Below are positions 33,021 through 39,462 of a stretch of 39,462 nucleotides of DNA, one piece after another. The first letter of the stretch is position 1; the number at the start of each line of letters is the position of its first letter. The stretch comes from JBNNGK01 sp050268245 (lineage in GTDB: Bacteria; Pseudomonadota; Gammaproteobacteria; Enterobacterales; Enterobacteriaceae), in the NCBI RefSeq assembly GCF_050268245.1, contig NZ_JBNNGK010000024.1:1-39462 (forward strand). The letters run 5' to 3'. The notes below the pieces were generated by a model. The model was given only the letters and a program-made list of their open reading frames with translations, was not told the DNA's origin and did not search any database. The position numbers and the translations under genes are program-made.

Positions 33021-34712
33021 ATGCGGGGATATCTGATTGGAATTGGCGTAGCGGTGTTGGTGTGGAGCAGTGTCGTTCGGCCAGAAAAATGCCCGGACTG
33101 GCGTGAAGAACGTCTGGCATTGGAGATTAATGCGTTGGAACAGCAGTTGGCGCGTTGGGATAACGCGTATTACCAGCAGGGGCAAGGGCAGATTGATGAT
33201 GAGCTTTATGACAGCCTGCGGCAAAAGCTGCAGTTTTGGCAATCTTGTAACGGCAACCCTGTCGCTTTGCCGGTATTGCCCACGACAGGTAAAACCGCGC
33301 ATCCGGTTGCGCAAACGGGTTTACGTAAGTTACCCGATCGTCAATCAGTCGCGAAATGGCTGCGGGGGCGCCACGATCTCTGGGTACAACCAAAAATCGA
33401 CGGCGTAGCGATAACATTGGTTTACCAACGGGGAAAACTGATTGAAGCGATCAGCCGGGGTGACGGCGCGCAAGGTGAAAGCTGGTTGGAAAAAGTCAAG
33501 GCGATGCCTGCCGTACCGTCAACCTTGCCAAAGGCGCCGGACAGATTGGTGTTACAGGGCGAGCTGTTTTTGAAAATGACCGATCATCAACAGCATATTA
33601 GTGGTGGCGTCAATGCGCGCTCAAAAGTGGCGGGAGCTTTAATGCGTCATCAATCCTCAGCGCTGTTGTCGCAGATCGGCTTGTTTGTTTGGGCTTGGCC
33701 CGATGGCCCGCAAGAGATGACCACGCGTTTGCAACAGCTTGCCGCACTGGGGTTCACCTTGGCACAAGATTTCACTCAGCCGGTGACGGCGATTGAGGAT
33801 GTTGAACGATGGCGTACACACTGGTATCAAAGTGCTTTACCCTTCGTGACCGATGGGGTGGTGATCCACCAAGGCGCATCGCCACCGAGCCGCTATTGGC
33901 GTAATCAACCCGCCGAATGGGCGGTGGCTTGGAAATATCCGCCAGTGCAGCGGGTGGCGCAGGTAAATAAAGTGATTTTCCGCATCGGCCGCACCGGAAA
34001 GATTGCGGTGGTGTTGGGGCTGGATCCAATCCGGCTGGATGATAAATGGGTTCGCCGGGTGAACGTGGGTTCATTAGCGCTGTGGCGAAAATGGGACGTG
34101 GTTCCCGGCGATCATGTTGCGATCGGTTTACAGGGGCAGGGTATCCCGCATTTACGGGATGTGGTGTGGCGAAGCATCGAACGACCAGTGATAGACGCAC
34201 CCGATCCCGCGCGCTATCACGCCTTGAGCTGCTTTCGCTTACAACCCGGTTGTCGCCAGCAGTTTACTGCACGGTTGGTGTGGCTGAGTGGCCCGCATGG
34301 TTTAAAGATGCGTGGCGTAAGCGAAGCCAGTTGGCAGGCGTTGATCGATCAATCATTGGTGAAGGATTTGGCCGATTGGCTAACATTAACACCGCAGCAG
34401 TTAATGGCAGTGCCGGGGATAGGCGAAAAGCGTGCGCAAGGAATCCATCAACAATTTCTATTGGCGCGACAACAACCGTTTGCCCGTTGGCTGGTTGCAT
34501 TGGGCGCACCGTTGCCGCAACGGCAGAGCCTGGGCGCCAAGAGTTGGGCCCAGGTGGCGCAACGTTCGACTGAGGAATGGCAGCAGTATGCCGGCATGGG
34601 GAGCAAAAGAGCGGCTAAAGTCCGTGAGTTCTTCCAGTCCTCGCCAATGAGGCAATTGGTCGAGAGACTGGGAAAGCAACACATTGCTGGTTTTTATGCC
34701 GAACCTCAGTGA
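33021..34712 (+). CDS. ligB: NAD-dependent DNA ligase LigB
   Basis: A second, dispensable NAD+-dependent DNA ligase. The adenylation motif KxDG is present as VQPKIDGVAITL near residue 125, with ISRGDG and TDGVVI downstream, then an OB-like region and helix-hairpin-helix repeats (VPGIGEKRAQGI, YAGMGSKRAAKV). It lacks the zinc finger and BRCT domain of LigA, as is typical of LigB. The first about 15 residues are hydrophobic and could be a membrane anchor or signal, also seen in E. coli LigB. It is 563 aa, against 560. GAGGTG precedes ATG 33021. Its stop overlaps that of yicG by 7 bp. Confidence 0.93.
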   Translation: MRGYLIGIGVAVLVWSSVVRPEKCPDWREERLALEINALEQQLARWDNAYYQQGQGQIDDELYDSLRQKLQFWQSCNGNPVALPVLPTTGKTAHPVAQTGLRKLPDRQSVAKWLRGRHDLWVQPKIDGVAITLVYQRGKLIEAISRGDGAQGESWLEKVKAMPAVPSTLPKAPDRLVLQGELFLKMTDHQQHISGGVNARSKVAGALMRHQSSALLSQIGLFVWAWPDGPQEMTTRLQQLAALGFTLAQDFTQPVTAIEDVERWRTHWYQSALPFVTDGVVIHQGASPPSRYWRNQPAEWAVAWKYPPVQRVAQVNKVIFRIGRTGKIAVVLGLDPIRLDDKWVRRVNVGSLALWRKWDVVPGDHVAIGLQGQGIPHLRDVVWRSIERPVIDAPDPARYHALSCFRLQPGCRQQFTARLVWLSGPHGLKMRGVSEASWQALIDQSLVKDLADWLTLTPQQLMAVPGIGEKRAQGIHQQFLLARQQPFARWLVALGAPLPQRQSLGAKSWAQVAQRSTEEWQQYAGMGSKRAAKVREFFQSSPMRQLVERLGKQHIAGFYAEPQ

Positions 34713-35323
34713 TCGGGGTGTTGATAATTGAACACCGGCAAGCCAAGACGGAAACGCAACGCGAGCAGGCGGGCACTTAATCCCGCCACCAGCGTAATGG
34801 TGATCACCACGTTGTGAGGCAGGTTGAAATGTAACAGGCCGATGTACAGCCAGGCTGCCGCAAACGCAATACCTGCATAGATTTCCTTCTGGAAAACCAA
34901 GGGGATCCGGTTACAGAACATATCGCGCAGAACGCCGCCGAATACACCGGTGATCACCGCCGCAATGGCAGCAATGATTGGCCCATGCCCCATATCCAAT
35001 GCGACCTGAGCACCAATGATAGAGAAGACGATCAGACCCACGGCATCCAATACCAAAAATAGGCGGCGTAGATGGCGCATTAACGGTGCCAGCCAGGTGG
35101 TAATGATGGCAGCAATGGCGACAATCACAATATATTCAGGGTGTTTTACCCAACTCAGCGGATAGTGCCCGAGTAACATATCACGGACTGAACCGCCGCC
35201 GATGGCGGTGGCAGAGGCGATAAAAATCACGCCAAACATGTCCATTTGACGACGGCCAGCGGCGAGCGCGCCGGTCATCGCTTCGGCTGTGATACCAATG
35301 ATATAAAGGATGCTGAGTAACAT
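34706..35323 (-). CDS. yicG: TRIC/UPF0126 family membrane protein YicG
   Basis: An inner-membrane protein built of two similar three-helix repeats, each with a glycine-rich kinked motif: GGGSVRDMLLGHYPL in the first and GGVLRDMFCNRIPLVF in the second. The family includes TRIC-like cation channels, and the E. coli protein has been proposed to be a glycine transporter. It is 205 aa, exactly the E. coli length, with about seven hydrophobic segments. It converges on ligB with overlapping stop codons, so no terminator separates them. Confidence 0.9.
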   Translation of the reverse strand: MLLSILYIIGITAEAMTGALAAGRRQMDMFGVIFIASATAIGGGSVRDMLLGHYPLSWVKHPEYIVIVAIAAIITTWLAPLMRHLRRLFLVLDAVGLIVFSIIGAQVALDMGHGPIIAAIAAVITGVFGGVLRDMFCNRIPLVFQKEIYAGIAFAAAWLYIGLLHFNLPHNVVITITLVAGLSARLLALRFRLGLPVFNYQHPDH

Positions 35324-35508
35324 GAGGGATTCGCTGGATAAATAACGTGTATCGTAGCTTTAAGGGTAATGTTTATGGTTCGACGCGGCCACTGAGTTTT
35401 TCTAACGAATAGTTTTTCGGATTAGTTTAATTTGTTCTTTTGGTATTACAGTCTGCTTCTAAAAAGGCTTCAGATAAAATCGTCAAAATATAAGCATAAG
35501 GAAATATG

Positions 35509-35943
35509 ATGATAAGTTTACATAAGGGCGTCATTGGCCTCAGCGTCTTGGTGTTACTCAGTGGCTGTGTTGCCCCCGAGATGAAAAAAGGCGCATCTTC
35601 GCCGACACGCTGCGAAGTCGGTGACGCGAGGGTACAAACTACCTTGTATTTTGGTCTTAACCGTCCAAATGGCGCTGCGCTGAATGGGCAGGAATGGCAA
35701 CATTTTATTGATCAGCAGGTGACGCCGCGTTTTAAGCAGGGTTTGTCCGTGTTTGATGCTCGTGGACAATGGTTAGGCAATAATGGTCAATTAGTACGTG
35801 AAAGCAGTAAAGCGTTACTACTGATCCATCCGGCAGACAACGTAAGCGAACTCAACATTGAGGCGCTGCGCCAACATTATAAACAGCAGTTCGCGCAGGA
35901 TTCCGTGATGCGTGTTGATACGCCGGTGTGCGTAGCATTTTGA
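35509..35943 (+). CDS. DUF3574 domain lipoprotein
   Basis: A predicted lipoprotein of unknown function. The signal peptide ends in the lipobox LSGC (Cys about residue 20), and the residue after the Cys is Val, not Asp, so outer-membrane sorting is expected. The rest matches the DUF3574 pattern: TTLYFGLNRPNG, the block around VTPRFKQGLSVFDARGQW, ESSKALLLIHPAD, and a C-terminal VDTPVCVAF with a second Cys that could pair with CEVGDARV. AGGA is better spaced for ATG 35509 than for the adjacent ATG 35506. It stands alone as a forward gene. Confidence 0.8.
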   Translation: MISLHKGVIGLSVLVLLSGCVAPEMKKGASSPTRCEVGDARVQTTLYFGLNRPNGAALNGQEWQHFIDQQVTPRFKQGLSVFDARGQWLGNNGQLVRESSKALLLIHPADNVSELNIEALRQHYKQQFAQDSVMRVDTPVCVAF

Positions 35944-36026
35944 TACGTTGCCTATGAGGCTCTTTTTATCGATCCGTATTAGCCATGGGACATGCTGGCC
36001 CACGCTGTCTAAACGTGGGCCGATGT

Positions 36027-37106
36027 TTATTTAGCCTGTGCCAAGATATTACCTTCCCAACCTTTTTGGGCGTAATCATTTAACTGCTTGATTTTCTTAA
36101 CAGGTTGACCCTGACTGAAATCAATATCACGTAATGACACCCAGACCTGTGAAGCGGCAAAGGTGGATTTAAAGTGGTATTCACCGTGGCTGAGATCTGA
36201 AATGGTTGTCCAATAAGTGCCAATCCCTTTGTTTTTACTGGGGTATTTACTGTATTTAGCATACATATCAACCACCTGCTGTTCGTCCGGTTCAGCTGGT
36301 GAACCGATCGGATACGCCACATTATTCATCACGGATAAAATAAACCCCTGAGCCTGATTTTTATTATCCGGCTGCGGTAGATTTTTCAGGTCGTAACTGG
36401 CGCGGACCAAGCGCTCATCGGCTTCTAAGCCGCCGGGAATTGCATTGCGTTTAGCCTGTTGGTACTTCGCCAAATTCTGTAGTTGACGATCGTAAGAAGG
36501 GGGGTTGGTCATCACGCGGTAATTTTTATCGTGATAAATATGCACCTCGCCATTATCAATTTCGATAATGGCGGAGTCACCGCTCAGGTCTTCGATGGCG
36601 ATATGCTTGGTATCGGAGGCGTAATCGATCGGCATGCGTGCTGCGACCAAACGAACATCGGTACGAATTGCGTTGACCGCCTGATCGACCGTAGCAAAGT
36701 TATCCAAAATGTAACTTAACCATGCGCGGCTCTCGAGAGTGGGTTTGTCTTGGTTGTCGTGTTGTTCTTGACTGCCGTTCATATAAAACAGCGTGTGGCC
36801 GGCCAACCCTTTTTCATTCATGCCATCCATGGGGAAGACGCCATCTGCATAGACGACTACGCTACCGTAGCGGGTTTGCCACTGGGCGGCGTTTTTCGCA
36901 TCGCCGCCGTTATGCGTAATCCCGCGTGGTGTAATCACCAATGTGGGGTCGACAGGGCCGAAAAAATCTAAATTGCGGGCGCTGACCCGATATTCCGGAT
37001 ACATATTCATAAAAGCACGGGTACAGGCTTGAGCTGCGGAGGACAAACTGGCGCTGAGCACTGCGCCGACTAACAATGCGGAAGCGGTACGGGTGATTTT
37101 CTTCAT
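36027..37106 (-). CDS. Exported penicillin V acylase / choloylglycine hydrolase family protein
   Basis: A linear-amide Ntn-hydrolase. Residues 1-27 form a Sec signal ending AQA; cleavage exposes Cys28 as the N-terminal nucleophile. Counting that Cys as 1, Arg17 and Asp20 (in VSARNLDFFG) fall exactly at the family's catalytic positions, and MTNPPSYD supplies the Asn near 174-175. Gram-negative members act in the periplasm on penicillin V, and some cleave acyl-homoserine lactone signals; bile-salt hydrolysis is another possibility. Substrate cannot be read from sequence. It is 359 aa. A divergent LysR-type gene 110 bp away, now disrupted by an IS, is its likely regulator. Confidence 0.85.
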   Translation of the reverse strand: MKKITRTASALLVGAVLSASLSSAAQACTRAFMNMYPEYRVSARNLDFFGPVDPTLVITPRGITHNGGDAKNAAQWQTRYGSVVVYADGVFPMDGMNEKGLAGHTLFYMNGSQEQHDNQDKPTLESRAWLSYILDNFATVDQAVNAIRTDVRLVAARMPIDYASDTKHIAIEDLSGDSAIIEIDNGEVHIYHDKNYRVMTNPPSYDRQLQNLAKYQQAKRNAIPGGLEADERLVRASYDLKNLPQPDNKNQAQGFILSVMNNVAYPIGSPAEPDEQQVVDMYAKYSKYPSKNKGIGTYWTTISDLSHGEYHFKSTFAASQVWVSLRDIDFSQGQPVKKIKQLNDYAQKGWEGNILAQAK

Positions 37107-37173
37107 GTTATTTCCTTACCAAAATGAATCAACATCACGAGGGTAAGGCGACAGAGGCGTAGTGTAGAGTTGG

Positions 37174-37197
37174 TTATTGGGGGGAATTCCCCCATAA
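37174..37197. promoter_or_regulatory. Palindrome in the acylase-lysR intergenic region
   Basis: The 14-bp core GGGGGAATTCCCCC (37180-37193) is a perfect palindrome, flanked by TTATTG on the left and ATAA on the right, which pair if one base is bulged. It lies midway between the two divergent genes and is a plausible operator for the LysR-type protein, though it is not a plain T-N11-A box. Confidence 0.5.
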
Positions 37198-37918
37198 ATT
37201 TACCAGGAGCGTGAGTGTGGCAAAAATTCGATTTTCATTGGCGCAGATAGATGCGTTTGCCAGCGTGTGTGAGGCCGGTAACTTAACGCGTGCGGCAAAG
37301 CGGTTAGGAAAGGATCGCACCACGGTCAATGAATTGATCGAATACCTTGAACTTGATCTTGGCTATGCGCTGTTTGATCGCGCAACGCGACCGTTGCAGC
37401 TTACCCCCGCTGGGCAACGGTTGTATCGTCAGGCGCGTTTGTTTCTGCAGGAAGCCGAAGCTTTTAATCAATTGGCGGGGCAGATCCCTGAGCAGCTTCG
37501 TCAACGTATTGTGCTGTGTTATGACTCGTTTATTCCCCGCGCATTTTTAATTGCCTTAACTACGGTATTGCGCCAGCAAGGTATTCAGTTGGATTTATGC
37601 ATGATGGAGCGCGCCGCAGCGGAAGTGATGTTAGAAAATGGTACTGCCGATCTCGGGATTTATCAGGCGGTGAACCGTTCTATCAGTGAAAAATTCAAAT
37701 GGCGCGCAATCGGTGCCATTGAACTGGCTGTCTATGCTAATGAGGGGTTTTTCCCCGCGTTATCACCGGTACCGCTGCGTTCTCTTTCTTCGCATAACCA
37801 ACTGATTCCTTTTAGTAATTTGCCTGACGCCATGGCTAAACGTTTACAAATTGCCGATCGTATTCAGGTGGTTAATGAACTTAGCCTGTTACAGACATTA
37901 TTGAGCGCCGGTCACGGT

Positions 37919-37922
37919 TGGG
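37919..37922. repeat. IS target-site duplication, left copy (TGGG)
   Basis: TGGG directly before the IS left end. The same four bases follow the right end at 39130-39133. A 4-bp duplication fits the IS407 group of the IS3 family. Confidence 0.88.
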
Positions 37923-37938
37923 TGTAAGTATCCCAGCT

Positions 37939-38823
37939 TTAGTTCCACGCACTTTTTGAGATTTCCGGTTTCTCAGCTATCAGCCGATATTCTTCCGGCG
38001 TCAGGTTATTCAGGGATTCATGAGGCCGCTCACTGTTGTATTCATTCAGCCAGCGTTCCGTGATATCCCGTGCTTCATTCAGCGTTCTGAACAGATAAAA
38101 ATCCAGTATTTCGGTCCGGTACGTTCGGTTAAACCGTTCTATAAACGCGTTCTGTGTTGGCTTACCCGGCTTGATAAATTCCAGCATCACGCCATGCTCT
38201 TCAGCCCATTGTGCCAGAGCCAGTGATATCAGTTCCGGCCCGTTATCCATCCGCATCTTCAGCGGATATCCACGGTTTGCCACTATCCTGTCCAGCACCC
38301 GGACGACACGCTGCACTGGGATATTGAGGTCAATTTCGATAGCCAGAGCTTCACGGTTAAAATCATCGACGACATTGAAAGTCCGAAAACGTCGGCCACA
38401 TGTCAGCGCGTCGTGCATAAAATCAATCGACCAACTTTGGTTCAGTGCTTCCGGCGTTGCCAGCGGAGCTGGATTGCGCACCGGCAGGCGTTGTTTACCC
38501 TTACGACGAAAATTCAGTTTCAACAGACAATAAATCCGGTGTACCCGCTTGTGGTTCCAGAGGTTACCCTGCCTGCGAAGCACCTGAAAAAGCTTCTTAA
38601 ATCCGTAGCGGGGGTAGCGTTCAGCTGCCTCGGTCAGCACCTGGATCACCGCTTCATCACGTCGCGTATCCGGTTGGTAACGAAACACCGTCCTGCTCAG
38701 CGATAACGTCCTGCATGCCTGACGTATGCTCATCGTAAATTGCGTCGTCAGATAGCTGACGAGCTCACGCTTTATCGCTGGTTTTAAAGCTTTTTTTCGA
38801 TGACGTCTTTCAGCGCACGGCAT
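37939..38823 (-). CDS. IS3-family transposase OrfB (integrase catalytic domain)
   Basis: A DDE recombinase that, joined to OrfA by -1 frameshifting, cuts and joins the element's ends. The DDE triad can be seen in WSIDFMHD (first Asp), MRMDNGPE (second Asp) and QNAFIERFN (Glu). An HTH_21-type segment IRQACRTLSLSRTVFRYQ lies near the start. The listed frame opens upstream inside orfA; the true product is probably the fusion reading from 39050, shifting at the A7 run 38791-38797. It ends 16 bases from the left IS end. Confidence 0.93.
   Translation of the reverse strand: MPCAERRHRKKALKPAIKRELVSYLTTQFTMSIRQACRTLSLSRTVFRYQPDTRRDEAVIQVLTEAAERYPRYGFKKLFQVLRRQGNLWNHKRVHRIYCLLKLNFRRKGKQRLPVRNPAPLATPEALNQSWSIDFMHDALTCGRRFRTFNVVDDFNREALAIEIDLNIPVQRVVRVLDRIVANRGYPLKMRMDNGPELISLALAQWAEEHGVMLEFIKPGKPTQNAFIERFNRTYRTEILDFYLFRTLNEARDITERWLNEYNSERPHESLNNLTPEEYRLIAEKPEISKSAWN
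38130..38130 (-). other. Position note: OrfB catalytic Glu region
   Basis: The NAFIERFN segment with the catalytic Glu is encoded at about 38120-38145. It is intact, supporting an active transposase. Confidence 0.5.
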
Positions 38824-39050
38824 TCCAGACTCAGATCGGCAAACATCTGCTTCAGACGACGATTCTCGTCCTCAAGATCTTTGATCTTTTTGATATCAGC
38901 GGCTTCCATACCGCCATATTTCGCCTTCCAGTTGTAATAGCTGGCTTCAGAAATAGCGGCCTCACGACACACATCTTTGACGGTCCTACCCGCTTCGACT
39001 GATTTCAGGACGGCGATGATCTGGTGCTCGGTGAATCTGATCTTACGCAT
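38784..39050 (-). CDS. IS3-family transposase OrfA
   Basis: The DNA-binding part of the transposase, 88 aa from ATG 39050, which has GAGGAG seven bases upstream; the frame extends to ATG 39071 without a better site. An HTH_8-type region (TEHQIIAVLKSVEAGRTVKDVCREAAISEASYYNWKAKYGG) is followed by a leucine-zipper-like coil (IKDLEDENRRLKQMFADLSLE) used for multimerisation. It overlaps orfB in the -1 frame. An AAAAAAAG slippery run at 38791-38797 near its end (IEKK) is the expected frameshift site. Confidence 0.93.
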   Translation of the reverse strand: MRKIRFTEHQIIAVLKSVEAGRTVKDVCREAAISEASYYNWKAKYGGMEAADIKKIKDLEDENRRLKQMFADLSLECRALKDVIEKKL

Positions 39051-39129
39051 AGCGATCTCCTCAGGTGACATAATCAGTATGTCGGAAGATCTCTAAAAGT
39101 GAATGGGCCGTTTTGGTGGGATACTTACA

Positions 39130-39133
39130 TGGG
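39130..39133. repeat. IS target-site duplication, right copy (TGGG)
   Basis: Matches 37919-37922. It abuts the resumed LysR coding sequence. Confidence 0.88.
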
Positions 39134-39366
39134 CTTTTTTGCCTACGCATTTACAGGCGGAGCAATGGCCGCAGGTAAGCAGGTTAGCGACGGAATTGGG
39201 GCAACAGGGCTTGATGCATCCGGTGGTGGTGGTGTGGAAGCCGGGGGCTGAGAGTGATGTTGTGCATTTGATCGATCAGATACAGCAGATTTATCAGGAA
39301 GATTGAACGTGTAATAGCGCTAAAAATTGTGTCAATTCCGGTATAGACTGAAAAGTGGTGATGCGT

Positions 39367-39462
39367 GGAGCCTGTCCATAATTCTGTGTAACTGCCAACG
39401 TATTAAAGATGACCGTCTAAGCGGTCACCGAACTCGATAATAAAACGACTCATTGCCAACCG
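39367..39462 (-). mobile_element. Probable IS256-family element, right end only (runs off the window)
   Basis: GGAGCCTGTCCATAATTCTG followed by TGTAACTGCC resembles the terminal repeat of enterobacterial IS256-family elements, and a transposase-like C-terminus reads inward from it. The outer boundary is estimated; a target duplication cannot be tested because the other end is outside. It lies 60 bases beyond the broken lysR stop. Confidence 0.6.
39403..39462 (-). CDS. Transposase C-terminal fragment (IS256-like, partial)
   Basis: The last 19 codons read RLAMSRFIIEFGDRLDGHL and a TAA. The phe-rich, acidic-arginine ending (F.I.FGDRL..HL) is typical of IS256/Mutator-type transposases in Enterobacterales. 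The gene begins outside the window, so catalytic residues cannot be checked. Confidence 0.6.
   Translation of the reverse strand, partial: RLAMSRFIIEFGDRLDGHL

Larger units (their letters stand above)
37923..39129 (-). mobile_element. Complete IS3-family insertion sequence (IS407 group, 1207 bp)
   Basis: It is bounded by TGTAAGTATCCCA and its exact reverse complement TGGGATACTTACA, 13 bp of perfect terminal repeat with the family's TG...CA ends. Inside are orfA and orfB on the reverse strand in -1 phase with an A7 slippery run. Open frames, ends and target duplication are all intact, so it is likely active or recently so. OrfA resembles IS1222/ISEhe3-type elements from memory; the exact name is not verified. 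Confidence 0.95.
37217..39306 (+). pseudogene. LysR-type regulator interrupted by an IS3-family element
   Basis: The 5' part (37217-37922) encodes an N-terminal winged helix-turn-helix (FSLAQIDAFASVCEAGNLTRAAKRLG) and most of the effector domain, to SAGHGW. The 3' part (39134-39306) continues AFLPTHLQAEQWP to a TGA. Excising the IS and one TGGG duplicate restores an uninterrupted 292-aa frame reading GHGWAFLPTHLQ, normal LysR length. GTG 37217 is chosen because AGGAG is 7 bases upstream; GTG 37211 is too close. As it stands, translation reads into the IS and stops at once, losing about 57 residues of effector domain. It probably regulated the divergent acylase. Confidence 0.9.

Noticed and set aside
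32779..33036. 85-codon forward ORF between gmk and ligB
   Set aside because: It overlaps the ligB start, lacks a ribosome site and resembles nothing known.
35324..39462. Prophage, defence island or CRISPR in the accessory end
   Set aside because: Only a lipoprotein, an acylase, a broken regulator and IS elements are present. There is no integrase, tRNA attachment site, repeat-spacer array or nuclease/toxin gene.

Overview
The window is chromosomal DNA from a member of the Enterobacterales, most likely of the Yersiniaceae (Serratia/Yersinia-like). This rests on recognising protein sequences and gene order, not on a database search. Nearly every gene has a clear E. coli counterpart of almost the same length. 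The ERIC elements with TATACCC/GGGTATA ends and the EngB N-terminus ending NYHMTHFV look more like Yersinia/Serratia than Escherichia.

Region 1 (1-21685) is the neighbourhood downstream of an rRNA operon. In order it holds the 3' end of a 5S rRNA and its terminator, mobBA (reverse), yihD, srkA-dsbA, yihG (reverse), polA, the Spot 42 sRNA (spf), engB (reverse), the CsrA-sponge RNA csrC, yihI, a 58-codon membrane ORF, hemN, the glnA-glnL-glnG nitrogen-control operon (reverse), typA, yihX, yihY-dtd and fabY/yiiD. Regulatory DNA is readable in several places. There are DnaA boxes before polA. glnA has a sigma-54 promoter and two NtrC sites, and a further NtrC site precedes glnL.

Region 2 (21725-35323) is a block that lies at a different map position in E. 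coli: yicH, xanP (reverse), gltS, then the reverse operon gmk-rpoZ-spoT-trmH-recG, then ligB and yicG converging. It joins guanine-nucleotide metabolism, (p)ppGpp turnover, tRNA methylation and replication-fork repair. Intergenic spaces here contain nested-palindrome repeats and long hairpins.

Region 3 (35324-39462) is accessory. It holds a DUF3574 lipoprotein, an exported Ntn-hydrolase of the penicillin V acylase/choloylglycine hydrolase family, and a divergent LysR-type regulator gene. The regulator is split by a complete 1207-bp IS3-family element, with 13-bp perfect ends and a 4-bp target duplication (TGGG). Removing the element and one TGGG restores an uninterrupted 292-aa regulator, so the insertion is probably recent. 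The window ends inside what looks like an IS256-family element.

I see no CRISPR array, prophage, toxin-antitoxin module or defence island. The points most worth following are the IS-inactivated regulator beside the acylase, the long csrC RNA (about 22 GGA motifs), the duplicated 64-bp nested palindromes between gltS and recG, and the small membrane ORF between yihI and hemN.
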